Shown: positions 22,418 to 32,947 of the stretch, piece by piece | Layout of the letters: every line of letters starts with the position of its first letter | Numbering within the stretch: position 1 is the first letter of the stretch | NCBI GenBank assembly: GCA_019022495.1 | Contig: JAFEKR010000051.1 | Span: 62,001 to 126,000, forward strand | Length of the DNA: 64,000 nt | Source of the DNA: Epichloe hybrida | Lineage: Eukaryota; Ascomycota; Sordariomycetes; Hypocreales; Clavicipitaceae | Direction: 5' to 3' | Program-made: the position numbers and the translations under genes | The notes under the pieces: model-generated | The model's database searches: none | What the model saw: only the letters and a program-made list of their open reading frames with translations | Told to the model about the DNA's origin: nothing

Positions 22418-24662
22418 GATTGCCATTCTCAATCAAGATTACGAGGGCAAACCCACAGATGAAGAATTTGCCACTTTGCGTCGTGTTCCTGGTCGGATTC
22501 CTGCCGTTGCCTACTTGCTCTGTGCTGTCGAATTTTGTGAGAGAGCTTCCTTCCTTGGTGAGTTTATCTGCTGACTGACGCGTTGTGGCTGCAATCAAGC
22601 TCTTGGTGATTTATTGAGACACAGTCCGTCTGGCTAATGTGAATCGACCTGGTCAGGATGCGCGCAAATCTGGACAAACTACATCAATCGACCACTGCCC
22701 AAAGGCGGCAACGGCTATGGCGCCGTCGCACCGGGAAGCACAAGCGGTATTCAGGGTGCCTTGGGCATGGGCGAGCAAATCGCTGTACGTACCAGCATGA
22801 ACCATGAATGTCGCACTTGGGTTCATATTCGCATTAACGCTTCGGTGGATATAGAATGCCACGACTCAGTCTTTCAGTCTGATAGCTTTCTGTCTTCCCT
22901 TGGCCGCTGGTTATCTTGCCGACAGCAAGTTTGGCCGATATCCCATGATTTTCTGGGGTGTCGTTATTTGCGGCATCGGGCATCTTCTTATCGTCGCCGG
23001 CGGTGCCAAAGAACTCATTGACAATGGCACCGCGAAAATCCCCTTTTTCCTCGGCGTGTATGTCCTTGCTGTCGGAGCTGGTATGTTTTGTCCCAACAAA
23101 GTCAGTTCTGAACTTTTGGTTTCATTGGCTCACTTTCGACTTCCTGCAGCCATGTTCAAACCCAACGTTACACCTCTTCTGCTCGACCAGATGAGATCTC
23201 ACGTACCCAAGATCAAGATGCTCAGGTCGGGCGAGCGAGTAATTGAGGACCCGGAACACGGCACCGAACGAGTCATGCTGTGGTTCTACATTCTCACCAA
23301 CATTGGTGGCTTCATGTCCACGGCGACATCATATTCGGCAAAATATGTTGGCTGGTGGCTGGCATTCTTGCTTCCCCTCCTTCTCTATCTCCCATTGCCT
23401 CTGCTCCTTGTATGGCTAAAGCCTCGTCTCATCTTGCGCGAGCCGGGTGGCTCCGACTTGCCCAATGTCTTCCGAGCCGTTGGTCATTGTCTTGCCGGTG
23501 GCGGCATTCTCAGAATCGGCCGCAAGGGCTGGTGGGAAAACGCAAAGCCTTCGGTCAGAGCCACGAGGGGATTGTCCCCCGAGACTCACTACAGCGATGA
23601 CTTCGTCGTAGATGTGCAGCGGACCATGCAGGCAACTGGCATGTTTTGCTTTTTCCCAGTGCAGTATTGGAACGATAACGGGTACGACGACTCCGCGGGC
23701 CCCTCGTGGTATCTGAATGATTAACCGTGCTCTCTGCTGACACACGGCTGTGCAGCATCGGAAGCTCAACAAACTTCTTGAGTACTATGCTTACCAGTGA
23801 CGGCGTGCCCAATGATGTCGTTGGCAACTTCAACTGTCTCAGCATCATCTTTTTGGGGCCAGTCCTCAACGTAAGCTTCCTTTGATGAGCACGTGCTCTC
23901 TGTTTGTAGGGAAGACTTGGGCTGACCGGGACCTTCTCAAGTATGTGCTATACCCCATGCTGCGCAAGGCCAAGATCCCCTACGGCCCCGTCGCCCGTGT
24001 CACAACTGGTTTTCTCATCAGCACTCTTGCTGGCATCGGATATACCGTTCTGTGCTACAAAGCGTACCAGACGTCGCCCTGCGGTTGGTATGGTTCTACG
24101 GATCCCCGCTGTGTAGAGAACGAACTGTTTTCCCCCATCTCGCTATGGTGGGAGGCTGTCCCGTTCGCGCTGGGTGGATTTTCCGAACTTTTCATCAATG
24201 TTCCAGGTATGCGTGCAACGGAATCTCTCCCCTCCTGCCCCTCTCCCTCTGAGAAAGAAAGAAACCGGGAACTGACACGCGACCGTTTCGCAGCCTATGG
24301 CATTGCGTACTCGCGAGCTCCGGTCAACATGAGAGGTCTGGTCTCAGCCATCAATCTATTCAGCACTGGGTTCGCTTATATTGTGAACCTGGCCACGTCT
24401 GCTGTGATTGTTGACCCTTACTTGGTGTGGGACTTTGGCGGCCCGGCCATTGTTGGCGGCGTTGTCACGGTGTTTTTTGTAAGTCCATTGATAATGGATA
24501 TTCGTCAGTCTCTACAGGGTAGCGTTCTGACATGAGCTGCAGTGGTTCACCTTCAAGCACATTGATGAGGAGAAATATGTCTTGTCCACGACGCAGACTA
24601 GTGAGGTTGCGGGCGTTGTGGTTGTGGCGGATACTGAGGCAGCTCCTCAGCACAGGATTTAA
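22157..24662 (+). CDS. ptr2: POT/PTR2-family peptide (proton-oligopeptide) transporter
   Basis: Nine exons: 22157-22160, 22294-22557, 22657-22784, 22855-23080, 23150-23681, 23756-23870, 23942-24206, 24294-24478 and 24543-24662, for 612 aa. Exon 1 is only ATGG, followed by GTACGT and a 133-bp intron with TACTAAC. The protein has the POT first-helix motif VEFCERASF, then NYINRPLP, then LADSKFGRYP between helices 2 and 3. It also has AMFKPNVTPLLLDQ and AYGIAYSRAPVNMRGLV, and about 12 hydrophobic segments. Members import di- and tripeptides with protons across the plasma membrane. A GGCAAC hexanucleotide repeat gives a Gly-Asn run near residue 30. The last 65 bp overlap a convergent UstYa-like gene. 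Confidence 0.9.
22371..22418. repeat. GGCAAC hexanucleotide repeat in coding sequence
   Basis: Eight or so copies encode alternating Gly-Asn in the cytosolic N-terminus of the POT transporter. Length changes stay in frame. Confidence 0.9.
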
Positions 24663-25507
24663 ACCTGCTTTGAGCGCACATTGTGTTCGGGTAACAAATG
24701 AAGAGCACCGGAGTGATGTCTGAATAGCACATGAGGCTAAGTCGTAGGGTTTCTATACAATGATCAACGTGCATTCGACTCATCATCTCGTCTTCCCGTA
24801 TCGAGGGATAGAGTCTGCCCCAGGATTTATCGCACAACCTCAGCGGCCAGGTGTATTTGCGCAGCTCATCCTTTTTTCAGGGGGTGTCAGTTACGTGGAC
24901 AGGGACAGGTAGTGCATGTGAAAAGAAGGGAATGAGGAGAAGGCTCACGAGGCAATGCAGTTGGTGGAAGACCTCCAAAGTAGCACCATATGATGGATTG
25001 GCAGGATCGCTGTCAATGACCTCGACATGTTCGCCTGCGTTGGTTTGATTCAATGCCTCTATACCGGCCGCATCGACGGCGACGAGATGTTCTAGAAGAT
25101 GAACAAATAAACAAAAGCCACCAACACTTGCCAAGCTTGAAACGACGGTAAAGAGGAGCTAACAAGGAGTGCAAAAGCTGAGTCAGTAGGAGTGGTCGAC
25201 GTCGCCGCATGGTGGATGGGGACGGCCGTGAACGCTCACAGTATGGGGATAACTTCTTGGCACACTCGCGATGCGACGGTGACGAGCTGTTGCTGATGGC
25301 GACTGATGATGTGAGTATCAGAAGTAGGGTTAGGATCAAGTTGCCGTAGTGAGCCAGCCTGGTTCTCTTGCGCAACCGCGCCAGATGGCCACGGCATCGC
25401 GTGTTGGCGCACCTGTCGCTCTCGTCCCTGCAACTTGGCGAAGGTTCATTCGACTGGTCCAGGTCTGCGGACTCGAGTGGCTCGTAGCGAATTTTCGGCG
25501 ACGGCAT
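24598..25507 (-). CDS. UstYa-like (DUF3328) protein
   Basis: Model on the minus strand: 25507-25240, 25158-25132, 25091-24949 and 24870-24598, 236 aa. The cytosolic N-terminus MPSPKIRYEPLE leads to a membrane helix (about 58-74), then CAKKLSPYSPLYRRF. Both family signature motifs are present: LEVFHQLHCL at 137-146 and MHVDHCIETLRLSLMC at about 179-194. UstYa-type proteins carry out oxidative cyclisation of ribosomal peptides (ustiloxin, phomopsin, asperipin) and related steps. The second intron would be only 40 bp with a GC donor, and the usual segment between SPYSP and the first HxxHC motif is missing. The gene may therefore have an internal deletion. Its 3' coding end overlaps the POT transporter. 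Confidence 0.65.
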
Positions 25508-25820
25508 CCCGAGCCAGAGGGTGGAATGCCAAGCTGCTGAACTGCTGCCTGTTGGCATCGGAAGAAGTTGCTCGTGACTTGATGAACGAACGACGTCGAG
25601 GTTGGGTCGCATTTGGTGGGGTTTAATTGACATGCAGAGTGCATGATTCCATGAACGCCCAGGGCTATTAGTAATTGCAGATTTACCGAGCATATATACA
25701 TTGAGTCAAAAGTCTTCCTCTCTTCCGGGCCTTCTTCTTCTTGTGACGTTATCTCTCCCTCGCCCCCTTTCTGCCCACTCTACGAATACAGACAGACTAC
25801 AGTACCTACCCTCGCCGATC
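25508..25820. promoter_or_regulatory. Shared divergent promoter region
   Basis: 313 bp between the UstYa-like start (minus) and the small secreted protein start (plus). Such head-to-head spacing suits co-regulation; no specific binding site is claimed. Confidence 0.35.
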
Positions 25821-26111
25821 ATGTGGTTTTCACCAAGTGTGGTCTCGGCAGCGACAATCTTGTTGGGCGCGTCCCTAATCTGTGCTGTTCCTGGTATTAT
25901 GATGTCGATTGATTCGTTTGTCACCTGGCGCCGGCTAACGTCTCTGCCCCATTTCATTTCAGTCCCCAACGCCGCATCCCAGGACCACTATCTCGACGTT
26001 CCTCAGGAGTATTCGCTTTTCAACCGCATTCAAGGGACACATGCTGTCACGCCGGGGCCGTACGACAAAGACGTGACTTTTGCCGAACGCTTTGCCGTTC
26101 TCGGAGAATAG
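25821..26111 (+). CDS. Small secreted protein, candidate peptide precursor
   Basis: Exons 25821-25893 and 25963-26111 give 73 aa. The intron (69 bp, GTATTA...TTTCAG, with a GCTAACG branch site) is in frame and stop-free, so the unspliced form is also open. The N-terminus MWFSPSVVSAATILLGASLI is a clear signal peptide ending near AVP. The mature part is about 50 residues, rich in Tyr, Asp and Pro, with no cysteine. No family is recognised. It sits 313 bp from and divergent to a UstYa-like gene, as some ribosomal-peptide precursors do. However, no repeated core or Lys-Arg cleavage sites are seen, so that role is speculative. Confidence 0.5.
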   Translation: MWFSPSVVSAATILLGASLICAVPGIMMSIDSFVTWRRLTSLPHFISVPNAASQDHYLDVPQEYSLFNRIQGTHAVTPGPYDKDVTFAERFAVLGE

Positions 26112-26743
26112 GCAGCGTGCATGCACATACAGTCAACTAAAACGAAGAATCGCGTACCAACCATTGCATCTCTCCCGTACAATACTCCCTCTCCATGTGT
26201 TTGTGTATTTGTTCCCGCTTGCAAAATGTAGCTTGTTGTTGGGCGGCATGACCAGAGAGCTCTTTCCTCTTTTTTCCTCTTTTTGCCCCCAAAAAGCCCC
26301 GCAGCCCCACTATCAGACCATCAGCCTAGAGGCCCCGACCGGCCGCGATCCATGCAATGCAACCTCAACCTCAACCAACGCTGGAACTTTTGCATTTGCG
26401 ACTTGGCTTGATGGGAGACAATGATGGGAGACAAAAAATGTATCCCATCATGACCGGCCTACGGAGTACTCGCCCGCCTACTCTGGACGGCCAACTAACC
26501 ATCATCCCGTGTTGGGCGCGGCATTGGCCTCGAAACTCCCAACAGCAGATGACGAGATGGGGGCACACTTTCTGCTCTTCCCTTCCTCGCTCTATTGTTT
26601 TCACTTCTGCTGCATATACTTCAATCTTGATATTCACATGAGCTTCAAGTGTCAGCGTCTGTATTAGTTGCTCATCTGCCAAAAAAAAAAAGGAAAAAAA
26701 AATCACTTTCCTCTTGCGAGCATCAGTGGTTGCGTCCGGCGCC
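26112..26743. other. Intergenic region
   Basis: About 630 bp with T-rich and A-rich stretches (A-run near 26681-26702). No supported gene is seen. Confidence 0.5.
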
Positions 26744-28903
26744 ATGAGTGACGACTCCTTCGGGCCTCAATTACGGCCACAATCCGACTTCACCTTGTCG
26801 TTTGAGCACACCATGTTGAAAATTCTTCCCACTAGTCTCTTGATCGTCGCATCCATAGTTTACTTGTTCCACTACTTCAAATCACCCGTGTATATTTCCG
26901 GAAGCATCTTGGTATGAAGTGGTCCTCGAAGCGTGCCTTCTTACTGAAGATATCCAACAATTACCCTGGGACTGGGGGTGCCAACCTGAGTGGCGGGCAG
27001 AAGCAGAGAGCTGCAAGTAAACGACGGACATCCCATCTTCTTGTCCCCCTTTTTCCCTTTTTCCCTTTTGTCCCTTCATTCCACGTTGACATCATGCTTT
27101 CCTTACCACCAAAGGTACTCGCGAGAGTCGTGCACTCCCAGGCCTCGATTTTCGTTTTAGACAATGTCTTTAGTGCTCTGGACAAGACCACATTGGATGC
27201 TATATTCCATCGCCTATTAGGCTCCGAGGGTTTGCTGAAAAGGACCACCAAAACAGTTGTTATGACTACAAACAGAGGTATGATATCACGGCTGAGCACC
27301 AGTCTCGTACCGTCCACGGTCCTAACAAAAGCGCGGTCATAGTTGAATATATTAGCGCAGCTGATCACCTCTTGATAATTGACGACTTTGCGTCCGTCAA
27401 GTCCATTCCAAACTCAGGTCACATCGATTTCCATGACTTGGTCTCGAAGCAACCGAATGAGACGACGAACGGAGCTTCTGAAGATAAAGGACTGGCTGAA
27501 GATGTCAAAAATCATTCAAAAATCATTCAAAAATCAGCGGAACGGGCTTCGGGAATGACGCCTTGGTGCGCCCGCAGGGATATGTGGGCCTCTACTTGTT
27601 CTATCTGAAGTCAGTAAGCAAATGGCTGTGGTTGCTGTTCATGGTCGCAGTTATCCTCGTCACCGTGTGTCAAAGGTTACCCGGTGAGTACACTGGAAAG
27701 GGGAAGTGCGTTCTACCTTTGCGTAGCTGTCTGACCAACTGCGTACGTAGAAATATTTATTCGAATCTGGCTGGATGTTGCCCCGGACAACAGACTATAT
27801 GTCATTAGGTACATCCTACTCAGCACATCCTGCTTCGTATTTACTTTGATTACACTGGGGTAAGCTCATCTAGTGCTGCGTGTTTGATCTATGACCCAGT
27901 GAATCTAACCAATTGTTAGCATGTTCTACCTGAAGATGGTCCCGGAGTCTTCTGAAAATTTGCACCGCAAACTATTGGACAATGTCATGGGGTGAGAAGC
28001 ATGAAGAGACTTTTTGTCGTGAGACTGACATTTTTGACGTTGAATAGGTCGACCCTGTCCTTTAATTCTTCGAGAAGCACTGGATCCCTTCTCAATTTGT
28101 AAGCACTTGGACTCTCTGGGTGATTTGACACGATGGCGAGGCATGAAGCTAATCCCGGAAATGATGTAGATCCAGTCAAGATATGAGTTTTTTGAATCAG
28201 GAGCTTCCCATGCAATTTTTTTGATTTCTTTGGCGTATGTTCTGTAATGAAAGAACGAAGATTATCTATTTGCCTAACTCTACTTGAGCGATTATTCTAC
28301 TTCTTACGGACATGGGTATCGTCGCATCCGGCGCGGCTTACGTCGCCACCACCATCCCATTCTTGATTATAGCTCTCTGTTATCCAGCATTTCTACCTCC
28401 GGACGTCGCGGCAGATGCGGCACCTTGACTTGGAGGCCAAATCACCACTCTATACACAATTTACCGAGATATCCTCTGGCTTGCCACATATCCGGTGTTT
28501 TGGCTGGCGCGCGAAATATCAATCCCAGAGTCTTGGCCTGCTGGACTATTCCCAAAAGCCCTTCTACTACATGTTTTGTATACAGCGGTGGCTTGGGCTC
28601 GTGACGGACTTGTGCGTCCTGGGGGTGGCCACTATTCTTGTCTTCTTCGCACTATGCGTAAGAGGCACCACGTCACAAAACGCCATCGGTCTTGCTCTGC
28701 TAAACGTCATGCAATTCGGAGACTCGACTAGAAACGTCATTGACTACTGGGTCAGCCTGGAGACATCTCTTGGTGCCACTGCACGTTTGCGGGCATTCGC
28801 TCAAGAGGCGCCTACAGAACGCGACAGCAGCACAGGTCTGCCGCCAGGATGCCTCACTCAGGGCGCCATTGAATTGATAGGCGTGATCTCTACGTACAAG
28901 TAA
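26744..28903 (+). pseudogene. ABCC (MRP-type) ABC transporter pseudogene
   Basis: Fragments of one fungal ABCC transporter lie in order but with large gaps. An N-terminus (MSDDSFGPQLRPQSDFTLSF, then a hydrophobic helix) is followed directly at about 26912 by the end of nucleotide-binding domain 1. That part includes YEVVLEACLLTEDIQQLP, the ABC signature NLSGGQKQRA and FVLDNVFSALD. Second-transmembrane-domain pieces follow with intron-like breaks, including GLYLFYLKSVSKWLWLLF, SQDMSFLNQELPMQF and HLDLEAKSPLYTQFTEISSG. The sequence stops at the first strand of domain 2 (GAIELIGV). Missing are the first transmembrane domain, Walker A of domain 1 and nearly all of domain 2. Frameshifts interrupt the rest. 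A full-length member is about 1400 residues, so this is a decayed copy. Confidence 0.85.
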
Positions 28904-29095
28904 GCATTCCTCACATGGGCAGACGCTGATGCCCGCATGATACTCAGACGAGTTTCTTCGCGCTGTACCAGGGCATACGCGGCACGCGAGGAGGAGGAAC
29001 TGTTGGAGCCGGCAATCACGATGCATTTTACCCGACAAGGGCTTCATTGGAATATCTTTCTTCTCCATGAGCGTCAGACCATCTATGTATACTAT

Positions 29096-29472
29096 TCAGA
29101 GCCCCGTGCTCATCGCTGCCTTCAAAAGCTCTTCAATCTCGTCCATGTTTCTCAGCTGCTCCTTGGTCAACGAGCTCCTGAAATCCGCCATCTTCTTTGC
29201 AATATCGTCCGTGGCGCCCTTTTCAGGCTTTGCAGTCTTTTGCGGAGGCTCTGCCGACTTGGGGGAATCCGTCAACGGGATCGAGGCGGCAGTGGGATTC
29301 ACCCCGCTTGCTTTATCGTCAGGTATATTGGCTGCAGCGACCACCACGGTCATGGCGACTAGAGTTTTGAAAAAAAAAAAAAAGTCTCGGCTTAGTACAT
29401 GGAGAGGCAACGGAGAGAGGATTTGGAGCAGGGGACCTCACGAGCGACGGCAGTTGCGGAAACCCGAACCAT
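29096..29472 (-). CDS. Small secreted protein, unknown function
   Basis: Two exons on the minus strand, 29472-29442 and 29358-29096, encode 97 aa. The splice builds a clean signal peptide, MVRVSATAVALAMTVVVAAA. The intron has GTGAGG, a TACTAAG branch site, a T-run and TCTAG. The mature part is Lys/Pro/Ala/Asp-rich, then forms an amphipathic helix (KKMADFRSSLTKEQLRNMDE). It has no cysteine. No family is recognised. It lies between a transporter pseudogene and the enterotoxin-like gene, as small effector-like genes often do. Confidence 0.55.
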
Positions 29473-30471
29473 TGTTGAGGAATTCTTGCAGAAAAAGTTG
29501 TTGGTGAGTGAAATGATCAGATGGGCTTCTCAAACAAGGTTTCGTCGACTTGATGGATTGTTTGCGCGGACTACTTTACTTGGCTCTTGGGGGTGGTCCT
29601 AGTTTTATATTGAAATAGCGACGAGTTCCTCGAGGGAATCTCGCTACTCGTGATCGGAGGCGCCCATAATCTTGGTTCCTTTGGAATCAAGCGGCCGGTC
29701 GGTCGGTCGGCTTCGCCTCTACTGGTGCAACACTCGTGCGGCTTCGTCTGGACTCGGGGCACGGAAAAAGTCGAAGCTTGGAAAAAAAAGACTCGTTGCC
29801 CGATGTTTCGGATGAACGCCGTTTTCCATGGACCCTTTTTTTCGCTTTGCTGGTCGATGAGTAAATGTAAATGAGGAAGGGGCCACGGGCACGCTAGCAG
29901 CTCATGCAAGATGCAACATGACTTCTTTTTCCAAAACAGCTAGCGATTTGAGACGACGACGTGTTTGCAAGCAGCGACTTTTCACTTTTGCATAATGCAT
30001 GGATAGACACTGGGTCTGGTATGACTGAATCTCGTGCGGCTTTCACATGATTTTCAACGAGACTGATCTTCTTATGACTCAATTGTTCTTTTCTTCTCTT
30101 TTTTTTTTGCCGAGGTGGAAGAGGCGCAGCGGCGCGCATAACCGCTACGTCGTGAGGCAAGCCAGCTTGATTTCGCGAAATCACCGTCGTTGGTGAGAAT
30201 GAGCATGAGGCTTGGATCGGGCCACGAACTCGCGTCAAGCACGACTGCAACATGTTTATAAATACTGGATAGCACCCGATTCAAGACTTCAAGTTGTTCG
30301 TCAAGTCCTCGACAGAAAAACATTCCACCGCTCGCTAAAGGAACGCCGGTTTTTTTTTTTTTTTTTCTTGATTTGTTTCATCGCGCCCGCCCTATTTCCC
30401 TCGTCTCGAATAGAAAAGTCAATTGTAGCCCGGACATGGCAAGATATTATTCGGGCCTTGGTCAATGGGTC
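29473..30471. other. Intergenic region upstream of the enterotoxin-like gene
   Basis: About 1 kb. Short minus-strand ORFs (for example 29571-29909) lack features. T-runs occur near 30100 and 30350. The promoter of the next gene is expected on the right. Confidence 0.5.
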
Positions 30472-32568
30472 ATGATGCCCTCACAGAGACATGTCACCCT
30501 CTTGTTCCTGTCGTTGAAATTGCTGGCATTTCTCGGCTTGGTCAACGGCTTTACGCTCGGCCAGCCCCGGTCGAAAAGTGCGTGTGAGAACGAGCTCGGG
30601 GGCCGGGGCCGGAATCAAGCAGCCTCCATCACGTTACATACTCGGCAGAGCAGAGATTTGGAAGTCCATTATCGAGGCACGTGGGACGATCTCAAGAAAC
30701 TCAGCAAGGACGGAAAATTCATGCCTACCAACGAGAATATCAAGAGTAATCAGGCGTACAGTCTCGACGGCCATATTAGGCAGGTGAAGGCCGACGGGAA
30801 AACCGCCTCGCTCGCGTCAAACTACGTTTCCACGTCTTCGGAGTGGAAGGTGGCCCGAAAATTTGCAAGCAGTAACTTGCCTGTGGGCGAAGAAGCATAC
30901 ATTTACACCATCAAGTCGACCCCGAACGCTGTGGATGTTGTAGAGTCTTATCGAGCAGCGGGCAAACCACTCACCGACAAGTACATAGGAGAGAAGGAAT
31001 TTGCGTACCTTGGTGGCATCAGGCAAGATCAGATCATGGAAGTGACAAAGGTCACCATGGAGAAAAATGGTCAAATCAAAGTCTGGCCAACAGAAAAGGT
31101 CTCAACCTACAACCACAAGTACGACCTACTCTCGGGGGGAGGCGCCCAGCCGGGGCTCCTCAAGCCGGCAGAAGGAACCTCGTTTACTGTCGAGGCAGAA
31201 AAATTCTTGAACAATGAGGCAAATACCTGGGTAAGAAATAACATTGACAAAGAATACGCCGTGATTACCAAACCAAAACCTCGAGGTCCTCCAGCGGAAG
31301 CTAAGCCGGGCGTCCCTGAGAGCTCAAAGGGAAAGAAGAAGAAGCCTGCAGGCTCTGCGGATCCCAAAGGTATCAAGCGTCCCAACAAGCTTGAAAAGCC
31401 AGCCAAGGGAGGAAACACTGGCGGCCTGGGGCCAGGGAAACCACCATCACAACTTGCGAGCAACCCGGGAGTGGCGCAGGATGACCTCATCAAGAAGTCA
31501 GACAAGATTGCGAAAAAGGAGTTCGGGGCATTGTCCAAGAAATTCGGGGTCGAGGCGATTGACGGTCCTTTTGGAAAACTTGGCCTGGCCGACCTGTATC
31601 AAAAGTTCACCACGCTATCACTACCGTCGAAACTCAAGACCGGGACCATAGCGGCGGCGTCCGTCATCGGCCTGCCCTTGTACGCGAAGCAGGTCTACGA
31701 CGTATTTTTCGAGGATTCAACCGCCTTGAACCGGACCGCCGTCGTCGCGTCCATCATTCCTTTTGCGTCATGCGCGTTGAAAGCGGCGGCGGAAGTCGAG
31801 GCAGGCAGGCCCGCGCCAGAGGTGAGCATGGGAATATGCCTCTTTGCGGACTCCCTCATGCTCACGCCTGCCTGGCCGGTGGGTATAGCGCTTCACTTGC
31901 TGCTTCCCTGGATAGACACCATCTTGTCCGACTGGACAAGCTCTCTGTCCTTCGAAGCACATCAACGGAAGCGGAACGACCTCTGGGAACAACACGTTGC
32001 CTTCAGGGAGCAGTACATCAAGTCGGATAACTTCACGAGAGTCGTCGAGACGGCATTTGATATCGAGGCTGCGGCCCTGATATACGCGGCGTCCGTGGCC
32101 ACGGGCGCCCTGCGTGCGGGACAAGAGATGGTCGCCAAAGTGCTCAACAAAGTGCCCACTCAGGAGCTCACCAAAGTGCCCACCAAAGAGCTCACCAAAT
32201 ATGCCATCACGCCTTCATCTTCATCGCCCCAGCCAGCGGCGCCGGATGAAACAATCGAGCTCAAGCTTTGCGAAGACCTGACGACCAGACGGGAGAAGTT
32301 GCGAACAGACTACTTGGCAGCAATGAGTCTGGACAAGGAAGAGGAGGCCGTGACCAAAGCCTACCTGAAAGAGTGGACAGCCAGCATGGCCAAAGCGGGA
32401 GCGTTCATGAGTGGAGGGTTTCAGGTGCTCACCACGGTGAAGGAGACTGAGGAACAGCTGCTCAAGAGCCGGCCCGAGTCGAAGAACTCCCTAGCATATA
32501 CAGAGGCTCTTGAGTCGCGAGTGAATGCCTTGCTTGGCAGCAAGTTTGACAAGACGCCATGCAAGTGA
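30472..32568 (+). CDS. Heat-labile-enterotoxin-A-like secreted ADP-ribosyltransferase
   Basis: Single exon, 698 aa, with a signal peptide at residues 1-26 when started at the ATG pair 30472. The frame opens earlier, and an ATG at 30436 would add 12 residues and bury the signal. The N-terminal domain has the cholera/heat-labile toxin ADP-ribosyltransferase layout. There is an Arg in YRGTWDDL (about residue 68), an STS core in YVSTSSEWKVARKF (about 119-121) and an ExE pair in EKEFAYLGG (about 174-176). A Lys/Pro/Gly-rich linker (about 270-340) leads to a C-terminal region with hydrophobic helices and two KVPTxELT repeats. Such proteins are expanded in insect-pathogenic fungi. Targets cannot be read from sequence, and all three catalytic elements look present. 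Confidence 0.8.
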   Translation: MMPSQRHVTLLFLSLKLLAFLGLVNGFTLGQPRSKSACENELGGRGRNQAASITLHTRQSRDLEVHYRGTWDDLKKLSKDGKFMPTNENIKSNQAYSLDGHIRQVKADGKTASLASNYVSTSSEWKVARKFASSNLPVGEEAYIYTIKSTPNAVDVVESYRAAGKPLTDKYIGEKEFAYLGGIRQDQIMEVTKVTMEKNGQIKVWPTEKVSTYNHKYDLLSGGGAQPGLLKPAEGTSFTVEAEKFLNNEANTWVRNNIDKEYAVITKPKPRGPPAEAKPGVPESSKGKKKKPAGSADPKGIKRPNKLEKPAKGGNTGGLGPGKPPSQLASNPGVAQDDLIKKSDKIAKKEFGALSKKFGVEAIDGPFGKLGLADLYQKFTTLSLPSKLKTGTIAAASVIGLPLYAKQVYDVFFEDSTALNRTAVVASIIPFASCALKAAAEVEAGRPAPEVSMGICLFADSLMLTPAWPVGIALHLLLPWIDTILSDWTSSLSFEAHQRKRNDLWEQHVAFREQYIKSDNFTRVVETAFDIEAAALIYAASVATGALRAGQEMVAKVLNKVPTQELTKVPTKELTKYAITPSSSSPQPAAPDETIELKLCEDLTTRREKLRTDYLAAMSLDKEEEAVTKAYLKEWTASMAKAGAFMSGGFQVLTTVKETEEQLLKSRPESKNSLAYTEALESRVNALLGSKFDKTPCK

Positions 32569-32947
32569 GAAGCTCGCTTCGTGTAATCAATATACGGAGT
32601 TGTTGCATGGTGAGGGGGTGAGGGGGTGAGGTGATTTTCTCCCGTCTGTGGTGATGAATTTGGGATTGTAAAAGCCTTGGGGAAAAAGTCATGTTTCAGT
32701 TCATACGTACGGAGTACATATGCGTTGGTTAAAATAGCACACTATAAATAGTATCAAGTACAAACCTCTCTAGTGTCCCACAATTCTGTGGCCATGTCAT
32801 CCATCAACGCTCGGCGAGATTGTCATCAAGTTAGGAAAGCGCAACCGCAACATCTAATAATAAGGCAGGCAAGCTGTTAGCTGTTAGCTGTTAGCTGTTA
32901 GCTGCCTTGCTTGCGTTTTGCCTCAGGAGAGCTTTCCCGGAGAAGTC
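32569..32947. other. Intergenic region with heptamer repeat
   Basis: About 380 bp. It contains GAGGGGGT repeats near 32611-32630 and a CTGTTAG repeat (separate entry). No gene is seen. Confidence 0.5.
32872..32903. repeat. CTGTTAG heptamer repeat
   Basis: Four to five tandem copies, about 45 bp upstream of the first APH-family start codon. Confidence 0.85.

Noticed and set aside
22371..22418. CRISPR-like array
   Set aside because: It is a hexanucleotide microsatellite with no spacers, inside a coding exon.
31107..31538. Minus-strand ORF inside the enterotoxin-like gene
   Set aside because: Shadow of a Lys/Pro/Gly-rich linker; no independent features.
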